Shown piece after piece: positions 54,392 through 63,352 of a stretch of 64,000 nucleotides of DNA (position 1 is its first letter; the number at the start of each line of letters is the position of its first letter). The stretch is from Bacillus sp. RO1. GTDB taxonomy: Bacteria; Bacillota; Bacilli; Bacillales; Bacillaceae_I. The position numbers and the translations under genes are program-made. Location of the stretch: positions 1 through 64,000 of the forward strand of contig NZ_JAAZWB010000049.1 in the NCBI RefSeq assembly GCF_012524115.1, in the 5' to 3' direction. The notes beneath the pieces were generated by a model. It was not told the origin of the DNA. It ran no database searches and was given only the letters and a program-made list of their open reading frames with translations.

Positions 54392-54724
54392 GTGGCTTGT
54401 ATGTTTCATGTAGTATTTTCAATTGTGTTGCTTTTTAATGTGTCAGCGTGTCAATCGAAAACTAAAGTGGAGAACGCCAATTCCATTATGAATGATAAGA
54501 TCATCCAGCAGGAGATCGTGGATGTAATTATAGATCCGGACAATGATATCAGGGAACCGCTTCGTTCATTGACCCTTCAAGGTTTCACCAGATACAATTT
54601 AACATTTATCGGCAACTTGGGTAACTCCAAGATGAAATTTTATATACCAGAATTCAAAAGCCGGGGATTCCGCTTTTACAGAAGAGGCCTAGGACTGGAC
54701 CTTAATGGTGAATTGGATATTTAG
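54392..54724 (+). CDS. Hypothetical small lipoprotein
   Basis: A 110-residue product from GTG 54392 with GGGAGGTTA upstream. The N-terminus is a signal peptide ending in the lipobox NVSAC (Cys20). The mature part is mixed, with no family recognised, and carries a basic C-terminal section (KSRGFRFYRRGLGLD). It lies 79 bp after the deacetylase lipoprotein on the same strand and may be co-transcribed with it. Confidence 0.6.
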   Translation: MACMFHVVFSIVLLFNVSACQSKTKVENANSIMNDKIIQQEIVDVIIDPDNDIREPLRSLTLQGFTRYNLTFIGNLGNSKMKFYIPEFKSRGFRFYRRGLGLDLNGELDI

Positions 54725-54783
54725 GTAATGGATATATAGGTAACAAATTTTAAGATATAAAATATTTGTTAATGGCTAATCAC

Positions 54784-54912
54784 CGCTATTGATTTCCGCA
54801 AATGGCTTCGCTTTCCTAGGGGCTGACGAGAGCCTCCTCGGCTTCGCCTGCGGGGTCTCCACCTAGCGCTATCTCCCTCAGGAGTCTTCGCCATTTGCTC
54901 CAATCACCAGCT
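54784..54912. repeat. Intergenic repeat, family A
   Basis: Complete copy from CGCTATTGATTTCCGCAAAT to the AGCTGGTGATTGGAGC end (minus strand). A linker and one MITE terminus follow it. Confidence 0.85.
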
Positions 54913-54941
54913 AGGATTCAATAAAAACTTTACGTTATCAG

Positions 54942-55026
54942 TTTTTCAGTGGCATCCTTCGTTGCGGGGTCTCAAACTACCGCTATCTCCCTCAGGAGTC
55001 TCCGCCATTTGCTCCAATCCACAGCT
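54942..55026. repeat. MITE terminus joined to a half family-A repeat
   Basis: TTTTTCAGTGGC (54942-54953) matches the right terminal inverted repeat of the MITE at 13375-13592, and its linker matches that copy's left linker in reverse. The right half of a family-A repeat follows directly (TGCGGGGTCTC to the AGCTGTGGATTGGAGC end). No left terminus or left half is present, so this copy was truncated after insertion. Confidence 0.65.
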
Positions 55027-55109
55027 AAAAATCTAAAAACAAAGGGTATGCTTTTACAGTAATTCATATAAACCGCATTTTTTATTTTTGATGAATGGGA
55101 TTCCCTATT

Positions 55110-55201
55110 TGATTGCAGTGGAAGGCGCGCAGACGCCCGAGAGAGGAAAGGACAGGGGAGACCGCGCAGGCAAGCGAAGCGCCTGGAACAGAAATCAACA
55201 G
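55110..55201. repeat. Family-B repeat, inverted and shortened
   Basis: Reads on the minus strand as CTGTTGATTTCTGTTCCAGG, then GCGCTTCGCTTGCCTGCGCGG, ending near GCAATCAAA. It is the family-B plan with a shortened middle. Confidence 0.7.
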
Positions 55202-55227
55202 TTTTTCATACTTTCTTATCTAAAAAA

Positions 55228-55254
55228 AAAGACTGCCCGATTCGGACAGTCTTT
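55228..55254 (-). terminator. Terminator of clpE
   Basis: On the minus strand AAAGACTGTCC pairs with GGGCAGTCTTT around a short loop, followed by about nine T. Confidence 0.85.
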
Positions 55255-55260
55255 ATTACA

Positions 55261-57393
55261 TTATTTTCCGTTTACTACGATTTCATTATCCGTAACATCC
55301 ACATGTATCTTCTCAGGAGTATCTCCATCTAGCAGTAAGTCTGTAATTGAATCTTCAACATGTTCTTGGATAATGCGGCGCAATGGTCTTGCACCGAAAG
55401 CAGGGTTATACCCGAGCTCAATCACTTTTTCCTTTGCAGCATCTGAAATCGTTAGTTCACATTGGCGTTCTTGACTTAACATCTCAGTTAATTCACCAAG
55501 CATAATATCGACAATGGATAATAAGTGTTCTTTTTGCAGTTGTGAAAACTCAATGATGCTATCAAAGCGGTTAAGGAATTCCGGTTTGAAATAGTTAGAT
55601 AAGCTTTCGATAACGGAACTCGTTTCAGGAGAGTCCTGCTTTTCAAACCCAACGGAAATTTTCTTTTCTGTTACTCCTGCATTACTTGTCATTATGATAA
55701 CCGTATCCTTGAAGCTTACCGTTCTTCCTTGACTGTCGGTTAAACGGCCATCTTCCATAACCTGCAAGAACAGGTGCAGAACGTCCGGGTGAGCTTTTTC
55801 CATTTCATCAAGCAAAATGATGCTGTAAGGATTGCGGCGGACTTTTTCTGTCAGCTGTCCTGCTTCCTCGTGACCAACATAGCCAGGAGGGGAGCCGATC
55901 AGTTTGGAAACAGCATGCTTTTCCATGTATTCACTCATATCAAAACGGATATATGCATCTTTCGTTCCGAAGAGCTCTTTGGCCAGAGATTTAGTCAATT
56001 CTGTTTTCCCTACACCTGTAGGTCCAACGAATAAGAATGCTCCAATTGGACGTTCTTTTCTTTTTAAGCCAGCACGGCTTCTGCGAATTGCTTTGGTAAT
56101 CTTACTAACTGCTTGTTCTTGTCCTATTACTTTTTTGTTGAGGCTTGTTGCAAGGTTCCTTAACTTTTCTTGTTCATCAACTTGCAACTTACCTATTGGG
56201 ATCCCTGACATTTCTTCCATGATGAGTTGGATATCTTCTAGGGTTACTTGACCGCACTCAGAATCTACATGATTGTTAGAATTTCTTTTTTCTTCTAACT
56301 TTTCTTCTTCATCCCGTAATTTGGCTGCAGTTTCGTAATCCTCTTTAGATAACGCAGCATTTTTTTCTTTTTCGATTTGATTCAGACGAGCATCAATTTG
56401 CTCCAAATCAATCGTATTTAGAGTCAGATTTTTTCTTGAACCTGCTTCATCTAAAAGATCTATCGCTTTGTCTGGTAAAAAACGATCTTGGATATAACGG
56501 TGTGATAACTCTACACACGCTTTAATGGCATCTTCGGTATATGAAACCTGATGGTAATCTTCATATTTTGACTGAATGCCTTTGATAATTTTTAATGTCT
56601 GATCTGTAGACGGCTCTTTCACCGTTACCGGTTGAAAGCGGCGTTCTAGTGCCGCATCTTTTTCAATTTGGCGGTATTCTTTTAAGGTCGTTGCCCCTAC
56701 CAATTGGAGCTCGCCCCTTGCCAATGCAGGTTTTAAAATGTTTCCTGCATCCATAGAGCCTTCAGCAGAGCCAGCTCCTACAATTAGGTGTAGCTCATCC
56801 ACGAATAATATAACGTTTTTTCTAGTTTGTAGTTCTGCAATCACTTGTTTAAGACGTTCTTCAAATTGACCTCGAATTCCCGTGTTTGCAACAAGGGAAG
56901 CTACATCCAGCAAGTAAATTTCCTTGTTTTTTAATTTTGAAGGTACATCACCCTCCACAATTTTAAGGGCTAATCCTTCTACTATGGCAGTTTTCCCTAC
57001 GCCTGGTTCCCCAATTAAAACAGGGTTATTTTTATTTCTTCTATTCAGTATTTCAATAACACGTTTAATTTCTTTATCACGTCCAATGACAGGATCGATA
57101 AGACCTGTTTTGGCAATATTGGTTATATTTTTTCCGAGCTCATCAAGTATGCTTCCACTTTTACCCTTTCCAGATGGTGGATGTTGAGATGCAGTGTTCC
57201 AGCCATCCTTCTCATTGGACGATCCGTTTATAAAAGGTAAGTCAGAGAAAAAACCGTTTGGGGTTGGAGACTTCATTTGTGCTCTTACTTCTTCAAAGCA
57301 GGAAGAGCATAAGACTAGTTGTGCCTGCTCGTTATTAGAGCGAAATTTAAATTGAATGGTTGCGTTATTTACTTCACACTTTTGACATTTCAT
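55261..57393 (-). CDS. clpE: ATP-dependent Clp protease ATPase subunit ClpE
   Basis: A 710-residue HSP100 unfoldase that feeds substrates to ClpP. The ClpE-specific N-terminal zinc finger is present (CQKC and CSSC). Two AAA+ modules follow, with Walker A GEPGVGKT near 120 and GPTGVGKT near 450, separated by a UVR-type coiled segment ([19 protein letters not shown]). ATG 57393 matches the family start (MKCQKC); ATG 57399 is also possible. Two CtsR boxes lie upstream, so it belongs to the CtsR heat-shock regulon. Confidence 0.95.
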   Translation of the reverse strand: MKCQKCEVNNATIQFKFRSNNEQAQLVLCSSCFEEVRAQMKSPTPNGFFSDLPFINGSSNEKDGWNTASQHPPSGKGKSGSILDELGKNITNIAKTGLIDPVIGRDKEIKRVIEILNRRNKNNPVLIGEPGVGKTAIVEGLALKIVEGDVPSKLKNKEIYLLDVASLVANTGIRGQFEERLKQVIAELQTRKNVILFVDELHLIVGAGSAEGSMDAGNILKPALARGELQLVGATTLKEYRQIEKDAALERRFQPVTVKEPSTDQTLKIIKGIQSKYEDYHQVSYTEDAIKACVELSHRYIQDRFLPDKAIDLLDEAGSRKNLTLNTIDLEQIDARLNQIEKEKNAALSKEDYETAAKLRDEEEKLEEKRNSNNHVDSECGQVTLEDIQLIMEEMSGIPIGKLQVDEQEKLRNLATSLNKKVIGQEQAVSKITKAIRRSRAGLKRKERPIGAFLFVGPTGVGKTELTKSLAKELFGTKDAYIRFDMSEYMEKHAVSKLIGSPPGYVGHEEAGQLTEKVRRNPYSIILLDEMEKAHPDVLHLFLQVMEDGRLTDSQGRTVSFKDTVIIMTSNAGVTEKKISVGFEKQDSPETSSVIESLSNYFKPEFLNRFDSIIEFSQLQKEHLLSIVDIMLGELTEMLSQERQCELTISDAAKEKVIELGYNPAFGARPLRRIIQEHVEDSITDLLLDGDTPEKIHVDVTDNEIVVNGK

Positions 57394-57468
57394 CAACATG
57401 CTACCTCCTCATATTGTTGTGAAATGCTTCCATCATCCTGAAAGTAAGCATTTCACCTTTGATAAAAG

Positions 57469-57485
57469 TTTGACTTATTTTGACC
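57469..57485 (-). promoter_or_regulatory. CtsR box in clpE leader
   Basis: On the minus strand the heptads GGTCAAA and AGTCAAA are separated by three bases, the CtsR tandem-heptad pattern. It lies downstream of the -10, so bound CtsR would also block elongation. Confidence 0.8.
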
Positions 57486-57503
57486 TTTAAAGGTTGTAAG
57501 GCT

Positions 57504-57532
57504 ATTATACTTTGACCTTTTTTGACTTTCAA
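57504..57532 (-). promoter_or_regulatory. clpE sigma-A promoter with CtsR box in the spacer
   Basis: TTGAAA (57527-57532), 17 bp, consensus TATAAT (57504-57509) on the minus strand. A second CtsR box, AGTCAAA-AAA-GGTCAAA (57511-57527), fills the spacer. Confidence 0.85.
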
Positions 57533-57594
57533 GTAGTTTGCTTTTAGGAAATTAGTGGAAGAGAAAGTTATGTTTAAAATTTCAGAATATTTTA

Positions 57595-57624
57595 TTGACT
57601 TTAGGGCTTTATAGTTGCTATAAT
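57595..57624 (+). promoter_or_regulatory. Sigma-A promoter of metYX-hom
   Basis: TTGACT (57595-57600), 18 bp, consensus TATAAT (57619-57624). The transcript would begin about 80 nt ahead of the SAM aptamer. Confidence 0.75.
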
Positions 57625-57711
57625 TGCAAAAAGTTTTAGTAATAATTATTTCTCCTTAGAATAACGTAGATTATATACTATTATGTTTTACCGTATTAAC
57701 CAACTAAATAA

Positions 57712-57862
57712 CTCTTATCCAGAGTGACTGAGGGATCAGGCCCGATGAAGTCCGGCAACCTTCAAGAAATTATTTTCTTGAGATGGTGCTAATTCCTGCA
57801 GGCAAAGTAGCCTGAGAGATAAGAGGAGGAATTATAACCTCTTCTTAGGAAGGGGTTTTTAT
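57712..57862 (+). promoter_or_regulatory. SAM-I (S-box) riboswitch of metYX-hom
   Basis: Core elements: paired ends CTCTTAT and ATAAGAG, GAGGGATCAGGCCCGATGAA, GTCCGGCAACC, and GATGGTGCTAATTCC. The terminator is CCTCTTCTTAGGAAGGGG followed by T. It is the third S-box in the window. Confidence 0.96.
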
Positions 57863-57894
57863 TTTGCAGAAAATAGAAATAGGAGGAATGAAGG

Positions 57895-59214
57895 ATGACG
57901 AAACAAAACTATGATGTGGAAACAGTATTATTACATGGAGGACAAACGCCAGATCCAACGACAGGCTCAAGGGCAGTGCCTATTTACCAAACGACTTCCT
58001 ATGTTTTTGATAACACCGACCATGCTCAGAATCTCTTCGCGTTAAATGAATTCGGCAATATATATACAAGAATCATGAATCCTACGGTAGATGTGCTAGA
58101 AAAAAGACTTGCCCTTTTAGAAGGTGGGGTGTCAGCTGTTGCTACAAGTTCAGGAATGTCAGCAATCGCTTTTGCCATTTTGAACATTGCTCATGCTGGA
58201 GATGAAATTGTAGCTGCAGAAAATTTATATGGCGGAACCTATAATCTTTTTGCTGTAACACTTCCTAAGTACGGAATTAAGGTGAAGTTTGTGGATGCAA
58301 CAGATCCGGAGAATTTCCGCAATGCCATTACACCGAAAACGAAGGCGATATTTGGAGAGATTATTGGAAATCCAAGCTTGCGTGTACTGGATGTGGAAGC
58401 AATAGCAAAGGTAGCCCATGATAATTATATACCATTAATCATTGATAATACGTTTGCCTCTCCTTACCTTTGCAACCCTATCAAGTGGGGGGCAGACATT
58501 GTTGTCCACTCTGCAACCAAATGGATCGGGGGCCATGGAACAACCATTGGCGGAATAGTAGTGGATGGCGGTAATTTTAACTGGGACCATCCAAACTTCC
58601 CTGGATTCACTGAGCCTGATGAAAGTTATAACGGCATCAAGTATGCACAGACTTTTGGGAATCTTGCATTCGCAGTGAAACTTAGAGTCCAACTTTTAAG
58701 AGATTTTGGAGCATGCTTAAGTCCTCAAAATGCTTTTTTACTTTTACAGGGGCTTGAAACCTTACATTTACGAGTAGAAAAGCATAATGAGAATGCCTTG
58801 GAATTAGCGAAATACTTACAGGATCACCCTGCAGTAGAGTGGGTTTCTTATCCTGGACTACCAAATCATCCCGCACATACACTTGCCAGAAAGTATTTAG
58901 GTAACGGAAACGGATCCATTGTGAATTTTGGGATTAAAGGTGGAAGGGATGCAGGGAGAAAAGCTATTGACAGTATTAAACTTTGGTCTCATGTCGCAAA
59001 TGTCGGCGATGCAAAATCGCTGATCATTCATCCGGCTTCTACCACACATCAACAGCTAACAGGTGATGATTTAATTAAATCCGGTGTGACAGAAGATCTT
59101 ATTCGTTTGTCTGTTGGAATTGAATCTCTAAAGGATCTTCAAAATGACCTAGATCAAGCACTATATGTGGCTACCGGAAAATCCAAACATGCTGCAGTCA
59201 GTCAAAACATATAG
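57895..59214 (+). CDS. metY: O-acetylhomoserine sulfhydrylase
   Basis: A 439-residue PLP enzyme of the Cys/Met metabolism family that makes homocysteine from O-acetylhomoserine and sulfide. The PLP lysine is in [16 protein letters not shown]. The long insertions relative to cystathionine synthases (about 439 residues rather than about 380) point to MetY. It is the first gene after the SAM riboswitch and is followed after six bases by metX, which makes its substrate. Confidence 0.94.
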   Translation: MTKQNYDVETVLLHGGQTPDPTTGSRAVPIYQTTSYVFDNTDHAQNLFALNEFGNIYTRIMNPTVDVLEKRLALLEGGVSAVATSSGMSAIAFAILNIAHAGDEIVAAENLYGGTYNLFAVTLPKYGIKVKFVDATDPENFRNAITPKTKAIFGEIIGNPSLRVLDVEAIAKVAHDNYIPLIIDNTFASPYLCNPIKWGADIVVHSATKWIGGHGTTIGGIVVDGGNFNWDHPNFPGFTEPDESYNGIKYAQTFGNLAFAVKLRVQLLRDFGACLSPQNAFLLLQGLETLHLRVEKHNENALELAKYLQDHPAVEWVSYPGLPNHPAHTLARKYLGNGNGSIVNFGIKGGRDAGRKAIDSIKLWSHVANVGDAKSLIIHPASTTHQQLTGDDLIKSGVTEDLIRLSVGIESLKDLQNDLDQALYVATGKSKHAAVSQNI

Positions 59215-59220
59215 AAATGA

Positions 59221-60312
59221 GTGGGTTTTGTGAGCTGTCATATTGAACATACCAATAAGGTATCGATTGGGACGTTGCTTTTAGAAAATGGGAAAAAGCT
59301 ATCTAATGTGGAGATAGCATATGAGAGGGTAGGAAATCCGGAGGGTGAGGTGATTGTTGTTTGCCATGCTTTATCCGGAAACCAAGGTACTGTAGGGACT
59401 CCAAATTATCCTGGTTGGTGGAGTAAGTTTATTGGTCCTGATCTATATGTCGACACGAACAGGTATCAAGTTATAACGATGAATGTTCTTGGTGGCTGTG
59501 GTGGCAGTACAGGGCCGAGGAGCATAAACCCTCAAACCAAAAAGAAGTACGGCGCTTCCTTTCCTGCCGTAACGATTAGGGACATGGTTCATTCACAGTA
59601 TCAAACTTTGCGAGCTTTAGGAATCAATCATGCAAAAGCGATTATGGGAGGATCGCTTGGTGGAATGCAGGTGCTTGAATGGGGACATTTGTATCCCCAT
59701 TTTTCAGAAATACTTATTCCGATGGCAGTGACACCATATTTTACAGATTATGCCCTAGCATACAATTCAATAGGCAGGCATGCGATAAAATCAGACCCTC
59801 TGTGGGATAACGGAAACTACTCGGAAGGTACTATCATAAAAGGTATGGAGATAGCAAGGATGGTAGGGTTGGTCACTTATCGTTCGGAAAGCTTATTCAA
59901 TGATCGGTTTAACAGGGAAAAGAAAGATGGAGTGGATATAGAATATCAGGTTGACTCCTATCTGAAATATCAGGGGCAGAAATTTTCTAACCGTTTTGAT
60001 GCAAACAGCTATCTTACTCTTCTTCAAGCAATGGATCAATTTGATCTCGGGTTTAAAAGAGGAGGGTGGCAAAACGGGCTTGAGAAAGTGGATGCAAAGG
60101 TTTGTATGATCAGTTTTTCTGGGGACCTTCTTTACCCCCCACCTTTAGCAGAAGCTTTTGTTAAGGAACTAAAGGAACACAATAAAAATGCTGCCTATAT
60201 ACATGTTGATACAAGGTTTGGGCATGACGGGTTTCTTGTGGAATTTGAAAAATGGGGACATCATGTCAAACAAATATTAGAGAGAAAGGAAGTGACAGAA
60301 TGTCTCATTTAA
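59221..60312 (+). CDS. metX: Homoserine O-acyltransferase
   Basis: A 363-residue alpha/beta hydrolase-fold acyltransferase. The nucleophile is in GGSLGGMQVLEWG, the acid in SFSGDLLYPP, and the base in DTRFGHDGFLVE. It activates homoserine, with acetyl-CoA most likely given the neighbouring MetY; acetyl versus succinyl preference cannot be proved by eye. Start GTG 59221 or 59230; neither has a strong site, so coupling to metY is likely. Its end overlaps hom by 13 bp. Confidence 0.92.
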   Translation: MGFVSCHIEHTNKVSIGTLLLENGKKLSNVEIAYERVGNPEGEVIVVCHALSGNQGTVGTPNYPGWWSKFIGPDLYVDTNRYQVITMNVLGGCGGSTGPRSINPQTKKKYGASFPAVTIRDMVHSQYQTLRALGINHAKAIMGGSLGGMQVLEWGHLYPHFSEILIPMAVTPYFTDYALAYNSIGRHAIKSDPLWDNGNYSEGTIIKGMEIARMVGLVTYRSESLFNDRFNREKKDGVDIEYQVDSYLKYQGQKFSNRFDANSYLTLLQAMDQFDLGFKRGGWQNGLEKVDAKVCMISFSGDLLYPPPLAEAFVKELKEHNKNAAYIHVDTRFGHDGFLVEFEKWGHHVKQILERKEVTECLI

Positions 60313-61505
60313 ATATCGCAATCCTGGGATTCGGTACTGTCGGTAAAGGGGTTCATCAATCCATTAAATCCCACCAAACGAGGTTAGAACAGGTGTTGGG
60401 TAAAAGCGTAAGGGTAGTGGCAATCCTTGTGAAGAATATAGAAAAACATGAACAATCTCGTGAGGATGGGGTTCTACTTACGACAAACTACGAGGAGATA
60501 TTAAATATAGGTGAACTGGATGTAATTGTAGATGCCATTGTGGGCTGTGAGCCCGGACGCACCTATTTAACTCAAGCTTTGGAAAAAGGCATTCACGTGG
60601 TGACCGCCAATAAGGAAATGTTTGCACATCATGGGGAGGAGCTTCTTGCCCTAGCCAAAAAAAATGATGTGACGGTAGGGTTTGAGGCAACGGTAGCGGG
60701 TGGTATTCCAGTTATTCAGACTCTGAAGCAACTTCTGCAAGTGAATCGAATTCAAAAAGTTGAAGGAATATTAAATGGAACGTCTAACTTTATCTTATCC
60801 AGCATGAGAAAAGATGGCCATTCTTTTGAAGCAACGTTATTAGCAGCACAAGAAAACGGGTATGCAGAAGCTGATCCTTCCAATGATATTGAGGGGTATG
60901 ATGCATTTTATAAAGCGGTGGTTTTGAGTCAGCTTATCTATGGTGAAAAACCTGATGAGCAGTCGACCATCCGAAAAGGTATTAAAGAAATCACTGCAGA
61001 TTATGTGGAAAGTGCTGATGAGCTTGGATTGCGCTTTAGGCATATTGTCACGTTATTTAAAGGGGAATCAGGGATTCAGTGTAAGGTGGAGCCGGTGTTG
61101 CTTTCTACTGAACACCCATTTTATCAGGTCGATGGGGTGCAAAACGCGGTTTCAATAGATACTGATCTTGTTGGAAAGGTTCAGCTGCAAGGACCTGGAG
61201 CAGGTATGTATCCAACAGCAAGTGCTATCTTGGAAGACATCATCCAGATTAGCCGTCCTGTCTATTCAAAACCAGCTTACCTGGAGAATAAAAAGGATGA
61301 GGCTTATTCTTCTAAATGGGTGCTTTTTAGTAAAAATGGTAAAATAGAAATTCCTTTTGATATCAACGTTTTAGCTCGTCTATCTGATAAAGTGGCTGTC
61401 GTGGAAACCGAAGAAGTGGAAAGGATCCTTTTAGGAAATCCGTTTCTGGCGATATTTGAACTTAAAGGAAATTATCAATATAGAGTGGAAAAAGTAAACG
61501 TATAA
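60300..61505 (+). CDS. hom: Homoserine dehydrogenase
   Basis: A 401-residue NAD(P)-dependent enzyme. The N-terminal motif is ILGFGTVGKGV, the catalytic region includes GILNGTSNFIL and EADPSNDIEGYDA. The C-terminal 80 residues do not show a clear ACT regulatory domain, and the protein is shorter than the usual Bacillus Hom (about 433). A methionine-dedicated isoenzyme free of threonine feedback is plausible, as it sits in a SAM-riboswitch operon with metY and metX. ATG 60300 follows AAAGGAAG inside metX. Confidence 0.92.
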   Translation: MSHLNIAILGFGTVGKGVHQSIKSHQTRLEQVLGKSVRVVAILVKNIEKHEQSREDGVLLTTNYEEILNIGELDVIVDAIVGCEPGRTYLTQALEKGIHVVTANKEMFAHHGEELLALAKKNDVTVGFEATVAGGIPVIQTLKQLLQVNRIQKVEGILNGTSNFILSSMRKDGHSFEATLLAAQENGYAEADPSNDIEGYDAFYKAVVLSQLIYGEKPDEQSTIRKGIKEITADYVESADELGLRFRHIVTLFKGESGIQCKVEPVLLSTEHPFYQVDGVQNAVSIDTDLVGKVQLQGPGAGMYPTASAILEDIIQISRPVYSKPAYLENKKDEAYSSKWVLFSKNGKIEIPFDINVLARLSDKVAVVETEEVERILLGNPFLAIFELKGNYQYRVEKVNV

Positions 61506-61538
61506 TCTAGCAGCTTGTACAATTCTCTCTTCTTTCTT

Positions 61539-61581
61539 ACCAGCTTGTCTCATATATATGTGACAAGCTGGTTTTATTTTG
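61539..61581 (+). terminator. Terminator after hom
   Basis: An 11-bp perfect stem ACCAGCTTGTC/GACAAGCTGGT with a 12-base loop, then TTTTATTTT. Confidence 0.88.
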
Positions 61582-61615
61582 GTGGAATGTTTAGGGAGAA
61601 GAGGGTGTGGCAATC

Positions 61616-62638
61616 GTGAAACGCAGCTGGCTTAGTGCTTGTCAGATAGGGGCGGTGTATGTAGGCACCATTGTAGGGGCAGGTTTTGCAACAGGTAAAG
61701 AGATTGTTCAGTTTTTTACGCAATATGGATGGATGGGATTTATAACAATACTTATAAGCGGTTTTTTATTTATTTGGCTGGGAACAAAAATGATGCTGAT
61801 TTCCAAAAGAATCAAAGCAAATTCCTATAAAGAGTTTAACGAATATTTATTTGGTAGGTCTGCGGGGACGATAGTCAACCTCTTTATGTTGGTCATTTTA
61901 ATATGTGTGGGGGCAGTAATGCTTTCTGGAGCAGGTGCAGTTTTTGAGGAACAACTGGGTTGGTCCTTTCAGCTTGGTTTGCTTATTACGGTCGTGCTCT
62001 CTGTATGCGTTGTCCTTTTTGGTGTAAAAGGGTTGGTTGGGGTCAATGTTATAGTAGTACCGGTCATGATTATTTTCAGTTTTATTATTGCAGGAAATTC
62101 GATTGTCGATAATGGGCTATCTTTCTTAAGTCTCCCTCCTGTACAGGATAGTTTAAAGGGATGGTTGGCACCTTTTATGTATGTGTCATTCAATCTTGCA
62201 ATGGCACAGCCGGTTCTTGTTCCGTTGGCATCGGAAGCGAAGGATGATTGGATAATTAAGCGTGGCGGGTTCATTGGCGGATTGGTTTTATGTTTTATTT
62301 TATTAACCTGTCATATATCGATTGCTTCTCTTCCTGATTTCCATACGTTTGAAATACCGATGGCAGAAGTGGTGAAGTTGAGTATGCTTTCGTTTTTCGG
62401 TATTTATGTTTTTGTAATTTATGGGGAGATATTTACGTCTGTTGTGAGTGATATTTTTGGGTTACAGCGGCAGTTGGAGAGTATGTTGAAGGTGTCGAGG
62501 TATGTGGTGACGATTGTGTTGGTGAGTATTATTTATATGATAAGTCAGATTGGGTATGGTAGTTTGATTGAGCATTTGTATCCGTTTTTTGGGTATGTGA
62601 GTATGGCGTTTTTGGTGTTGTTGGTTGTGAGGAAGTAA
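61616..62638 (+). CDS. ykvI: YkvI-family membrane protein
   Basis: A 340-residue membrane protein with about ten helices, of the YkvI group in the APC superfamily, related to germinant-permease and NSS-type folds. The first helix carries VGTIVGAGFATGKEIVQFF, with an unwound GAGFATG stretch likely to bind substrate. GTG 61616 is preferred over GTG 61607 for spacing to GAGGGTG. Position after clpE agrees with B. subtilis. The last 57 codons end in G or T at 56 positions, unlike the first two thirds of the gene. Substrate unknown. Confidence 0.85.
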   Translation: MKRSWLSACQIGAVYVGTIVGAGFATGKEIVQFFTQYGWMGFITILISGFLFIWLGTKMMLISKRIKANSYKEFNEYLFGRSAGTIVNLFMLVILICVGAVMLSGAGAVFEEQLGWSFQLGLLITVVLSVCVVLFGVKGLVGVNVIVVPVMIIFSFIIAGNSIVDNGLSFLSLPPVQDSLKGWLAPFMYVSFNLAMAQPVLVPLASEAKDDWIIKRGGFIGGLVLCFILLTCHISIASLPDFHTFEIPMAEVVKLSMLSFFGIYVFVIYGEIFTSVVSDIFGLQRQLESMLKVSRYVVTIVLVSIIYMISQIGYGSLIEHLYPFFGYVSMAFLVLLVVRK

Positions 62639-62685
62639 GTGGGATGTAGGTTGGAGATGTTTTTTCACTGGATATCACTAACTCC

Positions 62686-62814
62686 CTGTTTCCTTTCGTT
62701 CCAGGTGTTCGCTTATCCAGAGGACGGTGCTTGAGCCTCCTCGGCTTCGCCTGTGGGGTCTCAAGCTACCGTTATCCCCCACAGGAGTCTCACACCTTGC
62801 ACTTCAGTCAACAG
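62686..62814. repeat. Mosaic intergenic repeat
   Basis: Starts CTGTTTCCTTTCGTTCCAGG (family-B-like end), carries the family-A centre (GAGCCTCCTCGGCTTCGCC, GGGGTCTCAAGCTACCG), and ends CACTTCAGTCAACAG. About 30 bp just upstream and at its left edge (62672-62702) are echoed as a direct repeat at 62837-62869. Confidence 0.72.
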
Positions 62815-62884
62815 GATGGATAGTAATCTTCAATGTATATCTCTCTAACTCCCTGATTCGTTTTGTTCAATATAATATGGTCTC

Positions 62885-63286
62885 TTATCGTACAAATGTA
62901 GCGACAATTGCAACTAGTGGAATGGCGGTCATTAGGACGTTGCCGATCAGGAAGAATGTCATAAGTTTTTCTTGCAGTTCAGGTGCACCACTGACAAGTG
63001 CATTCTTTTTAATTATGTTAAGTATAAAGTTCACTAACACACTCACTGCCACAATTGTAATTGGGATGAATACATTAACCGTTGATTCCATCAAAGACAT
63101 AAACCCGAAAACAATTAGAATAATTGGAAGGGCTTCAATGACAGCAACATAAATAAAGAACCTGGTTTGTATTTGTGCGAAGTTTTCTGGCTCTAATACA
63201 AGTTTCTCCATATTAAAACGTAATACCATTGAGATCCCAAAACTTGCAATCACGGCAGCTATAACAAATAAGTATAATGCATCCAC
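62885..63286 (-). CDS. Four-helix membrane protein resembling a duplicated ATP-synthase c subunit
   Basis: 133 residues, four hydrophobic helices arranged as two hairpins. The first hairpin has the loop EPENFAQIQTR followed by FFIYVAVIEALPIILIVFG, close to the F-type c-subunit pattern (polar loop, then VALVEALPII with the ion-binding glutamate). The second has GAPELQEKLMT followed by FFLIGNVLMTAIPLV, where the glutamate is replaced by threonine. The glycine-rich first helix of true c subunits is absent. GTG start after GGGGGT. Function unknown; no ATP synthase genes are nearby. Confidence 0.7.
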   Translation of the reverse strand: MDALYLFVIAAVIASFGISMVLRFNMEKLVLEPENFAQIQTRFFIYVAVIEALPIILIVFGFMSLMESTVNVFIPITIVAVSVLVNFILNIIKKNALVSGAPELQEKLMTFFLIGNVLMTAIPLVAIVATFVR

Positions 63287-63352
63287 GAAATATTACCCCC
63301 TAAACTATACACAATAAGTATATATTTTACCTGATAACTTCGAATAGGGGTA

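Noticed and set aside
62462-62668. Minus-strand frame rich in His/Gln/Asn/Pro
   Set aside because: By-product of the G/T-only wobble tract of ykvI read on the other strand; its odd composition led to that finding.
62727-63152. 141-codon plus-strand frame
   Set aside because: Covers a repeat and then the reverse strand of the c-subunit-like gene, which has a good start and clear helices.
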